From contig CM068830.1 of the NCBI GenBank assembly GCA_028554795.2, forward strand, positions 109,877,214 to 109,941,213: a DNA stretch of 64,000 nt, read 5' to 3'. Position numbers and translations under genes: made by a program. Position 1 is the first letter of the stretch, and every line of letters begins with the position of its first letter. This document shows, piece by piece, positions 37,941-49,480 of this stretch. Origin of the DNA: Sinohyriopsis cumingii (lineage: Eukaryota; Mollusca; Bivalvia; Unionida; Unionidae). Below the pieces are notes generated by a model, which did not search any database, was not told the DNA's origin, and saw nothing but the letters and a program-made list of their open reading frames with translations.

Positions 37941-38425
37941 TCTATTGCTAACTCTGCTGTCTCTACTCCCTCTTCCTTCACTTTCAAAGTTATCGAAGAA
38001 CACATAGATCCTGCTAGTTGGGAGGCCTTGTATCTTCACCATCCATTTAACATGTTAATTGCAGGGCCTAGCGGATCAGAAAAACCGAATTTGTCAAACG
38101 TTCGACAGAACATAAACATCGTTTGATCGATCGTCCACCTCAACGAATCGTGTGGTGTTACAAAGTCAGTCACAATGCTCATTACGTGATCTTGCTTAAA
38201 AGCCCTAGAGATAAATCGTAAGTGCAAGTCTTAGCCAAAGAGTTATGAAACCTTGGCTGACTCATGCGTACGATGATGCCACTCAAACCCCACACACCTA
38301 TTTACTCGTGGATTTAACCACTACCCCAGCCCTTCCCGATTATTTGCGATTTCCTACCCATCTGTTTCACCTCTGGTGCCGAGGCTGAGGGCCTGTCCTG
38401 TACATGTCCACATCGTCGACTTAAG
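37941..38425 (+). pseudogene. Packaging ATPase fossil (A2)
   Basis: Matches A1's ATPase from the Ser-rich N-terminus (VIEEHIDPASWEALYLHHPF) through the Walker A region to the C-terminal YLLVDL-like end. It is shortened in the middle and broken at many points. Confidence 0.75.
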
Positions 38426-38480
38426 AAAACAAAATCTACAAAATCCTTGACCACATTTCGTCTGTCTCACACAGAGTCAA

Positions 38481-39400
38481 CATGGTGTCCCTTCATTCTT
38501 ATCTTCCCGTCAAATTGATTCGTGCCTTGTACGGCATCACTCGCGAACAAATTTCCCAAATACGTGTTCGTGTCTTATAAGCCAGTCTCAAAAAAAGTCT
38601 TACGATGGTTTACGGTGACAGTACGTCAATTATTGCAAGGCATCATTCACATTCCACATCAAACCAAACGATCTTTTGAGAGAAGCAGAGAAGCCTTGAC
38701 ACAACTAGCCGATCCTCGCATCGACACTCAAACCAGAAAGCAAATCATTTCGAAACCCAAAGGTAGCTGTTCTCGAGGACGGTCATAATGTCCTCCCTCT
38801 TAAAATGGAAACCCAATGCCCCCAAACGTTTCCCCAAGAAATCAGCCCCTCCCGAAAAAGACAAACGGACCCAAAATAAAAAGAACAACGGTGTCAAGAC
38901 CAGGTCACAGACCCAGAAAAAGAAAATCACAAAGAAAAATAAAGTCCCCAGGAAAATAAAAGACCCCATCAAACAGCTTCTACCCGCAAGAGAGACACTT
39001 CCCTAGGACGCAAACTTACATTCGCAAATAACGACCTTCAGCAACGGTGACCTCGTATCTATTAGTGTCAGGTTATTTTGCTTCTCCGTTGCTAGCCTAA
39101 TCCAATTTCACACCCGTTCTTCCTCATTTGATGAAACAATGGAAACCCGCGTCTCCAAAACTTCTTCTCCAGCCGCGACATCCTCCGACTCTTAAATTGC
39201 AGTGGCAGATGCTCACAAAGTACCTGCCATACAAATCAAAATTCAAGAGAGATCGGGCATGTTATCGAGTTTACTGGATTTTCCAATCAAGAACTGTCCA
39301 GATTTAGTCCGTTGCGAACCACTCCACGACGTGTGATGCCTGTCATCAATTAAATGCTATGTAAAGACAATCGGTGGCGACGCATTCCAGTATAAAAAAA
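38481..39400 (+). pseudogene. Basic core-like protein fossil (A2)
   Basis: The N-terminal domain (LPVKLIRALYGI) and Lys-rich tail correspond to A1 1,827-2,789. The start ATG at 38,481 lies in the same context as in A3 and supports the start chosen for A1. Broken at several points. Confidence 0.7.
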
Positions 39401-39789
39401 AACTTGTGACAAATGAATGAGATCAGTGATTGTGTGCTCTTAATCCCGCAAAGGTGTCCCATCAAAGAAGTCACGGTCACCATCGTCGTTCTCCTGTCCA
39501 AAATGGAAAAGTAAAATGAAAAGGACAGTCTCGTCATCCGAAACAAACGTTTAGCCAAGCATCGACGTCACTCCCAGAAAAAAACACAATCGTTCAAAGA
39601 AGAAAAGGAGCAACCAAAGGGGAGGATTCTTTGGCGACTTTCGTACCTTTTTAACAAAGCGATATTCCAAAAGTCTGATAAACGGTCGTATACCAAGTCA
39701 TCGACGTCAGTGTCTTATTTGTTTGTGACCTGGAACCGACAGACAAAGATGTCACCCCCAAAAGTCATTCCAATTCTACCACTAAAGGA

Positions 39790-40135
39790 ATGAAAATGAA
39801 AGGACTGCCTCCTCGTTTAGCCACACATTGAAACGCGTTGTACGTCCTGGCCAAAGCCTCTCCACTTAGGCGAAAACAAATCATTCAAACCGCCTCCAAA
39901 GATGTCATCGATACGAATGTTGAAAGGTACTATAGATCTGTCTAAACACCAGAAAGAATGCTTAGCCGAACATCGACATGTTCTTCGCCAAAATATAAAT
40001 TAGTCAAAAGAAAAAGATGTTGGTTCAAAGGGGAGGATTTATACCTCTGGTACAACGTTTTACCAAAGCAAAAGTAGGACCCACGTTGGGGCTCCTGGGA
40101 AATGATTTACCCATACTTCCAGGAAGATAAAAGGG
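39790..40135 (+). pseudogene. Small basic protein fossil (A2)
   Basis: Recognisable GLPPRL, KASPLRRK-like and LVQRGGFIPL blocks correspond to A1 2,714-3,115. Heavily decayed. The 390 bases before it (39,401-39,789) hold only rearranged family A remnants. Confidence 0.55.
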
Positions 40136-40177
40136 ACCTCTGGATTAAACAAATGTCAGACGTGACCAGTGAAATTA

Positions 40178-40850
40178 AATGGAAGGAAGAAAACTTGCTT
40201 ACAAACGATGGATGGAATACCATCGTTGGCAAGAACAACAAATCACTCATTTGCCTCCCAATCCTCATTTGACCTAGATGTTCCATTTACAACACGAATT
40301 GCATTCGTTCATGGATCTCAACGATTTGTCCGAAAAAGGAAAATCTCAAAAGTACGGTCGACTATTTCAACGACTACAACTCCTTCACCACAAAGCTTTA
40401 GACGAAACAGCTCTGCCAACTCTGAAAGATTTTAAAGCCTTAATGAAAGGCCAGGACCCTCACCACCACCACCACCACCGCCAGTGACAAGACAGCGTCT
40501 GCCCCAAGAATGCCAGAGGAATAATAGGTACGAGAAGTCTTTCAAACCCCGTCAGCAGTTTCCATTCCTAGTAAGGTTTCATCGTCCTTGTTGACCCCTT
40601 CCCCACTTGCAAAGGAGAAGAACTTAAATCTTTTTTTAAAAAGATGATGTCTACTCATCCTTCGACAGAAGTGAAAAAGAAAGCAGGGAAACCAGAAAAG
40701 AGAAAAGAAAAGAAGACCAAAGACGTTCCATTAACACCTTCATCACCACCACTACGTTCGACTTCTACTCCTGTGGCATATCCGACACGTAAAGCCGTCA
40801 CCATCTCACCTCGTCCAGGGTAGCAACAGCGAAAAGTTGGTGATTTATTA
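40178..40850 (+). pseudogene. Pre-integrase conserved protein fossil (A2)
   Basis: YKRWMEYHRWQEQQITHLPP, LQHELHSFMDLNDLSEKGK and KALDETALPTLKDFKALM match A1 3,164-3,793. The linker is decayed; a run of His codons lies at about 40,459-40,482. Confidence 0.65.
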
Positions 40851-40859
40851 AAAAAGAAA

Positions 40860-41270
40860 TTGAGAAGGTGTTAGCCAGTGTTTACTAGGATCGATCCCAT
40901 CCTGCAAGCTACGGATAAGTTTAGATATTGTATTGTGCTGCCTAAACCCGTCTAAAAAGTCTCCGTTTACCTAAAGTTCAGCGATGGTTACAAGAACAAG
41001 CCACGTACACTTTGCACAAACCAATTCGACAAAAGTCTTTTAGAGATCAAACCCGAGTGGCGGGCATCAATCATCAATGGCATGCCGGTTTAGACGATGT
41101 CTCTCAAGTGGCCACCTACACTCGTGGCTACAAGTATTTGTTTTGTTTCATCGACGTGTTTTCTAAATTTGCGTGGGTCGTGCCATGGACATCAAAATCG
41201 AGCAACGAATTAGTGCGAGCCATCAAACCGGTGTTTAAACAAAGCGGATGCCACCCTTTTCGATGATTCT
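40860..41270 (+). pseudogene. Integrase fossil (A2), N-terminal half
   Basis: Keeps the helical domain and the first catalytic block (INHQWHAGLDDVS) with the FCFIDVFSKFAWVVP strand. The second half and chromodomain are gone, removed by the deletion that joins it to the membrane-protein tail. Confidence 0.75.
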
Positions 41271-41274
41271 TGGC

Positions 41275-41425
41275 AATCGTTCTCTGAAATCATCTCGAAT
41301 GCGTACAACGGGAGTCTTGTGCCCAACGCCAGTCAGCAGCCCAACAATAACAATCACCACAATGATCCTCTTCGTGACACTCCTCTGACTTCAAATAGCC
41401 CATCGGACAGCAGCTAACTCTGGAA
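41275..41425 (+). pseudogene. Membrane-protein tail fossil (A2)
   Basis: NASQQPNNNNHHND and DTPLTSNSPSDSS match the C-terminal tail of A1 4,925-5,332. Membrane helices are lost. Confidence 0.6.
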
Positions 41426-41427
41426 TT

Positions 41428-42359
41428 ATGATTTAAAAAAACAACCAATTATCTTAACGTTTCCCAGTGACAGTTTCATGGAGGTGTTTCTCAACAATAT
41501 TATGTGTTGTTACACGGCCAAATTACCTCAGGCCATCCAGTTAGATCACGAAGCACACTGGGAAGTGGCTTTGGTGGAAATCATTCACCCTATACGAGTC
41601 GAAAATGTCCTTGAAACTCAAAACACATTTGAGGTCGAAATTCTTAACCAAGCAGTGGAAACCATAATTACCACTAAACATCAAGAATTCACCGCGCAAC
41701 GACCCAACACTGCTCCTATATTGTACATCAATGAGTTTAGAATTAACTCAGGCTATTAATTTAGCGGTCAATATCTGCTGGACGCGATTGCTGCCAGATT
41801 CAATCAAGTATGTGACAAAGCCTTGGACAAACAAAATGTCATCCTCGGGTACCATAATGTGGATCGTCTCCAACTCATGAAATTTGAAAGTGGGGAAAAA
41901 GTGATAGGTATTAGATTTTGTCCTGAATTGTTTGACATTTTGGGTGGAGACCTCAATATGGTCACGGATAAGACTACCAAAACGATTACCATACCAACCA
42001 TTGCCAACAACCTCGATTTTGCAAAATATTTTCGTTCCCCGGTAGAACTGAACCAAGGACTGAATTTGATATTTGTGTACTCCGATGTGGTGGAATACAA
42101 CGTGGTGGGACACACCTCCGTGCCGTTACTGCATGTCCTTCTTTTCTAAGTGGATTCTTCCACGAACGCTGACGAGGAATGTGGAAACACCTATCGCGTT
42201 CACCACGAATTTATACATCCTCACTATTTGCCCGTCAGTAAGTCATATTTTTACACTGTCAACATTGCTAGTCTGGGACAAAATAATCCATTTACCAAAG
42301 GTAAAGTCACAGTGAATCACCATATTTCGGAAAAAGATTGTCTCACGACTCGTAATTCA
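41428..42359 (+). pseudogene. Penton-like protein fossil (A2)
   Basis: The best-preserved gene of A2. It keeps MEVFLNNIMCCYTAKLPQAI, HWEVALVEIIHP, FCPELFDILGGDL, RSPVELNQGLNLIF and LPVSKSYFYTV in the same order as A1 5,329-6,253. It shows which positions stay constant between copies and so supports the reading of A1. Broken at a few points. Confidence 0.75.
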
Positions 42360-42360
42360 T

Positions 42361-42800
42361 GTAGCTAGTGTACCAAGGCGTCGCTTGACAGCGAGGACAC
42401 GTTATAGGAGATATGTTAAAATCAACATTTCGTTCGGTCGCCCTGGAGTTTAAACCGATGGTGACTCGAGGATTCGAATCCCTGAAAGATGCCGCATTGA
42501 CGCAAGGCAAGGAATTTCTTCAACATGTCATCATCGACAAACAAAACCCTAAAGAAACTTTCTTGAGAGCAGACAAAACTGTCCTGCTGTAAATGGGCAA
42601 AGGCATTTTGTGTCGAGCAGAAACGCCTATAAATGCCCAGGATACTGCCGAGTCAGGCATTCCTTCTTATCTGATGCCACAGCAAGGACAAGGCAGAAAG
42701 ACATGACGAAGAAAACACCCCTTTAGAAGCCTTCATACTCATTAAGGTAAAAAGACTAAGAAAATAAGAGTTGTCTGGGATTTAGACCTTTTTCATTATT
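42361..42800 (+). pseudogene. pVI-like protein fossil (A2)
   Basis: Corresponds to A1 6,257-6,681, with VYQGVA-like start, FRSVALEFKPMVTRG and a basic end. The internal TATAAATGCCC of A1 is conserved here at about 42,628. Decayed. Confidence 0.6.
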
Positions 42801-42811
42801 ACAAAACAAAT

Positions 42812-43235
42812 GATGCATCAAGAGTTTGCGACTGTTCCAAGTGGGAACTTGATCTAGTTGCCATGCCACCCATCATGATGACGATAGAAGAATTCCTATG
42901 GGTCGAATTTCACATCGTCTCTTGTTTGACGGATTCAGCTCCCATCGAGTTTGACATCAAAGTACAGCTCGCATCCGGAAGAGAATGACAGAGTAACTCC
43001 CGTCAACAATTTCGTGCATTCCTTGTTTAACGTAATGGATTTGTACTTGAATAACAAACTAGTCAACAGCAGCATGGATACTTACCCTTGCCGATCGTAC
43101 CTGGAAAATCTCTTGACATACGGAACGGAGGTCAAGAATACGCGTCTGGATGCCTGCTTGGTATGGAAACGTTTAACGTCACAGCACCTGACAGAAGATG
43201 ACAATCTTTACAATGTGGTTTTAACAGCCGTCGAT
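42812..43235 (+). pseudogene. Major capsid protein fossil (A2), truncated
   Basis: Keeps VNNFVHSLFNVMDLYLNNKL and the LENLLTYG block of the first jelly roll. The remainder is missing and the sequence passes into an arm-gene remnant. Confidence 0.75.
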
Positions 43236-43320
43236 AGAAGAAGGTGAAGAAGATAAAAGATACGTGGGCAAAGGAGAGAAAGGACATTGACATTTGAAGG
43301 ATGGAAACTATCGAACAAAA
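43236..43320 (+). pseudogene. Arm gene 3-type fragment fused to the A2 capsid fossil
   Basis: Encodes KKIKDTWAKERKDID, matching EKIKEKWREERKDVE of the copy A4 arm gene 3 (61,006-61,308, minus). This shows that arm genes belong to family A copies older than A1/A4 and that a large internal deletion brought capsid and arm together. Confidence 0.55.
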
Positions 43321-46300
43321 TTTGTATAAATTTGAGTCTCATAACTCCCTGACACTTGATTTTTGTCAGTTAATCTGGCAGTATTCGGACAGGTACAAAT
43401 TTATTGTGTGACAATTTGTATCATAATGTGGCTGAGGGAGAATAACTCATTTTATTAGTTTGTATTAGATATTATATACTGAGGTAAAATGTCATGGAAG
43501 GATATTGTTAGAAACATTCCTGTAAGCAAAAGTTACCAATTGTACTCATGAAAAACAGTTTTATATTTTATCAAAATTATTCTTGTTAGCTTTAGAAAGA
43601 ACAAATCAAGAGACGTCTTCTGACCTCATCGACAATTAAAAATCGTTCACTAATTGTTGGTGTGGGCTTGGATTCAGTATTGAATAATTGTTTACATCTT
43701 TATTTCATATTATCGCTAAATTTTGCGTTGTACGCTATAAGCAGGTATTGCTTAAAAATAAATATAGAACTAAATAGCTCCATATTAATTGCACCTAAAG
43801 CGCTAATATCCCGTATGTATGGAAAAAGCATTAAAGGAATATCATTTAGGACAGACCTACTAAAGAAAGCAGCACTCGTCACACAAGTAATAACGCTTTC
43901 AAACGTCCTTCTGATATATGGACAAAGTAAATAACTTAATTCCAATAGCAAAAATCGGTTAGACATACTGTAGAAAATGCTAATACTACTACTACTAGTA
44001 CTACCACTAATAATAATAATATTACTAGTACTACTACTACTACTAATAATAATAAGAATGATACTAATAATAATGATCATAATAATACTTGCCATTAATA
44101 TGTTATAATCCGAAATATTTTTCTGTACTTGTTACCATCCAGGTCAGTAACTACAAACATGAACAAAATACATTGTTATCCTCTGATTACAGCTTCCTTT
44201 TATATTTGACAGACAATCAGGTGAGATCCAGAACCAAATTCTCGTTGGAAAGGGCACAGTCTGACGAACTAATCGCAGTCTCTTGACTTGTGAAACCCAC
44301 CAGGAAAGAACACAAAAACAGTTAAAAAAAAAACAAAAAAACAACAGCATTGATATTAATATTATCACCTCGCCAAATACAAAGTCAGATTTTGTTTTGA
44401 ATTTCACAGTTGTTTACGAAGCATATAAGCATAATTTAGATTACCTAATTATCCAGTTTGGCAAATAAACCTTCAATTAATTTAATATTTGTTTCATTCA
44501 TTTGCAGTCCTTGTGTTGTATTAACTATCTTAAGCCAGGAAAATAGGCAAATTGAGCCGAAGCGGTACATCCTGACATATAAATTGACCAATTGTTTAGA
44601 TACTTGAACTTTATTATACACGTTTCTATAAGGAAGGAAATAAATGATGGAAAAGCTGATTGTTACATGCCCGTCATATGTTACTGATATTTGATCAATA
44701 TAATAAAGTCGTACATATGACAATGCCGTTTATTTAGTCATTAATGTAGACATGCAGCCGGTTCGCTTGTAAACTGTCAACCTTGTTTTGCTGAACATCA
44801 TCATTTGTCATGAGATATACAATTTAAATTTCCAGTTGCATTCAAATTGTACACTAAAGCCCCATCTCCATCTGGTCCATCTCATGCAACATATTAGGCT
44901 AATTGGATTGCTCGATGCTACATAGCTTTCATAAGTTTATAATCCGAATGCAGCCCGAGAAGCAATGAAGTAGGTTACCGTGCATAAATTCATGTAGGTA
45001 CATTTTTGTTAAGACTGCAGAATGACTCTGTGTCTTATGGATAAGTAGAATGTCCTACAGAGTAGATTTCTCAAATACTCTTTCTTAGTCATAATATCTT
45101 GAAAATGAGATATCAAACCGAACATGCACCAAGGATTCAAGTTATCAAATTTTGTTTTAAAAGGTACCTTCCGTAACGTTTGGCTACAACTGGGACACAC
45201 ACCAATGTAAATCCCAACACGTCCAACAGTTTAATGTTGCTACGGTGCCTATTTGTATTTGCCTCTTTGTTTCCGGAAAGTTCATATACGATTGTAGCGT
45301 AGTAGTCTTAAAAAGTGCACATGCCCACATAATACTGTCATTATATTAAATATCGGGTCGATCTTTTTGTACATTTTTACAAGCGATGTTTCTCCAAGGA
45401 GATGTATCATGTTGTAGTACTGGTCAGAAAGGGTAAATTGAATATATGTCAACCGGTTATCATGAAATGAAAGATTCACAAACTATGCAAGAGTAATCGA
45501 TAATACATTTCGTATTCATAACTGCATCGTTGAAGCAAATCTGATAATGCCAGTCAGGATATGGTATCACATGCGTAAAAATCGTTTGTCAACTGGAAAG
45601 TCTTCATGATAACATAAAACTGAACTTACGGACGACCAGTTGATATCTGAGCATGGTGCAGATTCGATTGAAATGACAGAACTGAGTGTTGCTTCTTCGC
45701 CAACGTCGACATTTATGCAGCATGTTCAGAATTATACCAGATGGAGTCATTATTTGCTGAGAAGACAATTAATTATTTCCATGAAAACTACTATATGGTT
45801 GTGATGAACTATTTAACTACTATATGGTTGTGATGAACTTTTTGGGCAACTGTAATAATCTCGCAATGACACTAATGCATTTTCAACAATACTTGATTCC
45901 TTGGTGGTAATTGATGTAGACAAGGTCATTTTAAACTCTGGTTTCATTGATGACACCCCATGGTAACGCTCTGGTTTGTGTTCACAACAGCACGTTGCAT
46001 AGCAACACAAATTTCATGCAAAACAGTCACCTCGAATCCATTCTCGGTGTCGTTATATACTTCCTCGAGGTCTTTAATACGTTCATGCATCAATGAGCAC
46101 CATTACATGACTTTATGTTGCATTATTACTAGCTTGGACTGATCCCAAAGTGTTTCCTTTCAATCAACAATGTCGTTAGACAATGTCCACCTAGACTTTT
46201 TCCTTTCGTTGGTTTGTTTACTATAACCATGGCAAATTCTTCGAGCTCAGGCCAGGATTAACACAAGAGTTCGGGTTGTCATTCTTGTTAGTTAAGGTGC

Positions 46301-46547
46301 TTATTTCATTTCCACTACCCGCTTGCTAAGGACTTCATATGCTTTATTCATTGTGGGTGCATGCATTTTTGCCCGTGGATGTATATGTATACATTATAAT
46401 GCTCTCTATTCATTTGTTCAAACTCATGCTCACGTTGCTTTGGATCTTATTAACGTTGTTCTTGTCTTTGTATGCATATGCTTTTCAAGGAACCACTGGC
46501 AACCGATTTCATTAAAATGTTGCGCTGCTGTTTTGCATCATTGATTA
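43321..46547. other. Host non-coding DNA
   Basis: AT-rich. A trinucleotide repeat of ACT/AAT type spans about 43,978-44,090. A tandem pair of about 25 bases (CTACTATATGGTTGTGATGAACT) is at 45,788-45,840. I saw no convincing exon, RNA gene or element. Confidence 0.55.
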
Positions 46548-46985
46548 CTATGTGGGCGGTGGTACTGGTGGAAGCTTTCTAAGTAATTCTTTGATTGTTT
46601 GATCTTCTGATATCCTTCCTATTTCTCTTATGTCTTTCACAACTTCCACAATCGCTTGTGGCAAGCGTCTGATAGTTGTTGTAATGACTGTTACTGCTTC
46701 CTTAATATCTTTGGTTCGTTTGGCTACTTTACGAATCCGGTACTTCTTCTGTTTCACTTAGCGTTGCCACTTGTTCCATTGGTGCTGTTGTTGTCTTGTT
46801 ATATCCTAGTTCCATAATTCATATGCTGGCTTAAATGTTGCTCAAAGCAGACTTTGAGACATTCTAGTTCCGTTTGTCTCACTGCAATATAGTTGACACT
46901 TTTGCAGCTTTCGATAACCTTACGAACCAGTTCAAGCTGTTCATGAATGTCTTCACTTAGTCGCTTTGCTTTTCATACCCTTCTA
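46548..46985 (-). pseudogene. Small ORF remnants of the third Polinton
   Basis: Two helical segments: one with LELVRKVIESCKSVNYIAVR and ELECLKVCFEQHLSQHMNYG, one with TKDIKEAVTVITTTIRRLPQ and DQTIKELLRKLPPVPPP. Coding-like in composition, but not recognised. Their strand and position next to the ATPase suggest they belong to the same element. Confidence 0.4.
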
Positions 46986-47249
46986 TGACAGTACTGACAT
47001 AAGGAGACATTATAATTATCATGATTGTTAAATTCCTGTGTCTACACAAGCACGATATGTTTATTTTGGTCCAACTGTTAAATCAATAGTGCACATAGTA
47101 TAAGGGTCGTTAGTGACCCCAGCAAAATTTACGAAATTAATCCCATGAGATATCTGCGGCACACAAAGCCCAATGAATATTTATAAGGCTATAAGGGTCA
47201 ATACAAAGAAATATAACCATCATGTTTACAGTCATATCAATACTTTAGA

Positions 47250-47688
47250 CTCAACCTCGTAAAAATATTCTTGCGGGTTGAATTTCGTGTTCAAGTATCA
47301 TGTCGTTGTACACGATCAAATCATTCTCACTAGGAAAAAAGTCGTAAATAGTAGGTGCTTCATCAATTGTGGAAAACGAATGAATTGTTGTAGCTTTGCC
47401 ATTCAGCGCATCCTTAAAATCCTTGAGTACATCATAAAGCGGTTGATCATCAAGTGACGGCTTAATCTAGTAAAACTAATTCCTTGTTAATCGTTTGAAA
47501 ATCATATTCAGCAACAATTGAATTCTAACTGATCCCGCTGGACCAATGATGAATGTACGAGTTGATTTGGAAATACAGAACTGAATCCGTCGGAACAATG
47601 ACTGGCTGGTTTTCGATGCTGCTTGTGCAGAAAAAGCGAAGACGTTGAATTTCCTATCATCTGATGCCACTGAATCATATAATCGTGT

Positions 47689-47730
<42 letters not shown>
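47250..47730 (-). pseudogene. Packaging ATPase fossil, third Polinton
   Basis: The stretch FIIGPAGS-x-IQLLLNMI is the Walker A region. SLDDQPLYDVLKDFKDALNG, then APTIYD and NDLIVYNDMILE and QPARIFLRG, line up with SVDDQRCYQVLKEF ... NLVVFDDVMLD ... NPARIFSRG of the family B ATPase. Broken at several points. A (CA)n tract of about 36 bases (47,692-47,729) lies at its 5' end. Confidence 0.65.
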
Positions 47731-47732
<2 letters not shown>

Positions 47733-47989
47733 AATGTTAATATTATGTGCGGTGTCGCATGAAAATTCGTACCGCAAATCAAACTATGTCAATGTGCATC
47801 GTGGCGAAGTAATTGTGAAACGATTCAATTGCACCTTTGACGAACGGTTATTCTGACATCTGTACGCAAAAGAATTAGTCACGAAATCTAGGAGAACTAT
47901 CTACAACGATCTCATGAATGGGTCACACGATTTCGATTCGTTATATAACCACCAAATATTGAAATTAATCATGAAGTTCGTTTAAAACC

Positions 47990-48825
47990 AGCCAATTCGA
48001 TTCGATAAAAGATTGTCACCGTTCAATACAAAATGATTTCAGCACTAAGCTTTCAACGCTTATCTTGTTAACTATAACGAATAAGGTCAACACGAAATTG
48101 TTTTCTCAAATTCTCCATCGTGTTATCAAACACATTGATGACCTTTGTTCTCAGATTCATTTTAATGTAGGGGGTCATCCAAACTTGCTGACGAAATCCA
48201 GGCACTCGATGGACTTTACGTATACGCAGATGTCGTACTTGCATAACATAAATGTTTTTGACCTGGCATTTGGGTAACCTTGGTACATTCAGAACATTAA
48301 GTCCTTGCTCATCAACTGTTGTTCACTGATAAGGGGACAACCACTCCGTGGGGCGCTGACAACATTGATGGTGCTAATGAATAATATTTATGGACGTGGT
48401 GAAGTTTTTCAGGTTAAATTAATATTAACTTCAAAGAAATAACCAAAGTGATATTGCTGTCGTAATCGTGTTTGTCAATGTGTGCAGGATGAATCCACGC
48501 AAACCCAATCAAATGTTTAAGGTTTTCAACAATCCACTTTGAAAACGTAGAGTTTATCACTTAAATATTCCAGATTGTGGCATTCCTATCAAGGATAGTG
48601 ACAGTAGAGATGATTATTCTTTTGTGCATCTTTTGAATGATTTGTATTGATGTCACGTCGTTTAACGATGAAATAGTTACGAATTGGGCTAAAATCATAC
48701 AGCGATCGAAACGAGGTCCCAGGCACAAACTGGGAAACACCACAACAGTGACCGTTATCTGGCAATATGAATTTATTAGCGAACACTTCCTTGCCAACCC
48801 TAAAGCACAACCGCAAAGAAAATTG
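47990..48825 (-). pseudogene. PolB fossil, third Polinton
   Basis: A block WMTPYIKMNLRTKV followed by DNTMENLRKQFRVDLI matches the Polinton PolB region before motif B (P-yi-mn-...-fgktmenlrk). Further out, RDINTNHSKDAQKNNHLYCH resembles the zinc-bearing HY-x-C part N-terminal to it. Heavily broken. Confidence 0.5.
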
Positions 48826-48830
48826 TTGTG

Positions 48831-49201
48831 TGAATCATTGCAAAGGCGGGTCAAGTTCAACAATCACGAAATGGTTAATGTTATGGAAATTTGTTCCCAT
48901 TTGGTTGTCACCTAGAAAATGCAAATCCCGTGTACTGAAAGTGGTGCACGGGTTAAGCATACCAGGTCACTTATACATGAACGAAACAACTTACGAATTG
49001 GACCAGTGCTAATAGAGAAAGTACTATTCTATCAATCGTAACACGTTTGTCAAGAGATCGTGTAGAAGTGAAGAATATATATACCGTTAGGCCAATTGCC
49101 TTTAAAGATGGTAGCTGTAGATATTGTGTGGCCCCTATCTTCTGTTACAGACCAAAAGTAAAACAAGATATGGTTTATCATCATAGCACAAAAGATCAGA
49201 G
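48831..49201. other. Non-coding, perhaps more third-element remains
   Basis: Short coding-like scraps on both strands, none assignable. Confidence 0.3.
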
Positions 49202-49480
49202 CATGGTGCCTGAGTTGTTGTTGTTGTTGTTGGGTTTAACGCCATTTTTCAGCACCTGATAGGCTATACATGGCGGCCAGTATTAATGGTGGAGGAAGAA
49301 CCAGAGAAAACCCCGGAAAGAACCACCTACCCACGAGAAGCTACTGGCAAGCTTTCTCACATACCCACATTGGCTGAATCTTAGACTCGAACCGGCGCAG
49401 ACAGAGGTGAGATGGCAGTGATCCGTAACGAAGAGCGCTTTAGACCACTCGGCCACTCGGGGCCCCTCATGGTGCGTGAG
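49202..49480 (-). repeat. tRNA-headed SINE with 13-bp target duplication
   Basis: Read on the minus strand from 49,466 it starts GGCCCCGAGTGGCCGAGTGG, a Leu/Ser tRNA-like head with A box, then a B box GGTTCGAGTC about 60 bases on. A tRNA-unrelated body follows, ending in a (CAA)n tail (complement of 49,215-49,234). Direct repeats CATGGTGCCTGAG (49,202-49,214) and CATGGTGCGTGAG (49,468-49,480) flank it, with one mismatch, and show insertion by LINE-type retroposition. The type is common in molluscs. Confidence 0.8.

Larger units (their letters stand above)
37931..43320 (+). mobile_element. Family A Polinton fossil, copy A2 (internally deleted)
   Basis: A decayed copy colinear with A1 from the ATPase to the capsid gene. 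It is truncated at the left (no PolB, no upstream ORFs), with internal losses in the integrase/membrane-protein region and the capsid. The right end joins straight to a remnant of an arm gene 3 relative. Dozens of breaks are spread over all genes, so it is an old insertion, far older than A1. Confidence 0.85.
46548..48830 (-). mobile_element. Decayed Polinton fragment related to family B lineage
   Basis: Minus-strand remains of a third element: small ORFs at 46,548-46,985, a packaging ATPase at 47,250-47,730 and PolB blocks between about 47,990 and 48,820. The ATPase resembles family B far more than family A, while the PolB looks like the classic Polinton polymerase. It is broken at many points and has no ends that I can find, so it is old. 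The + strand frames here are not coding as far as I can tell. Confidence 0.6.

Noticed and set aside
48637-48915. Plus-strand 92-codon frame
   Set aside because: Lies opposite the minus-strand PolB fossil, which has recognisable motifs; no support for + coding.
49380-49466. Possible Ser/Leu tRNA gene (minus strand)
   Set aside because: A and B boxes are present but no acceptor stem closes, and the unit has a SINE body, a CAA tail and 13-bp target duplications.
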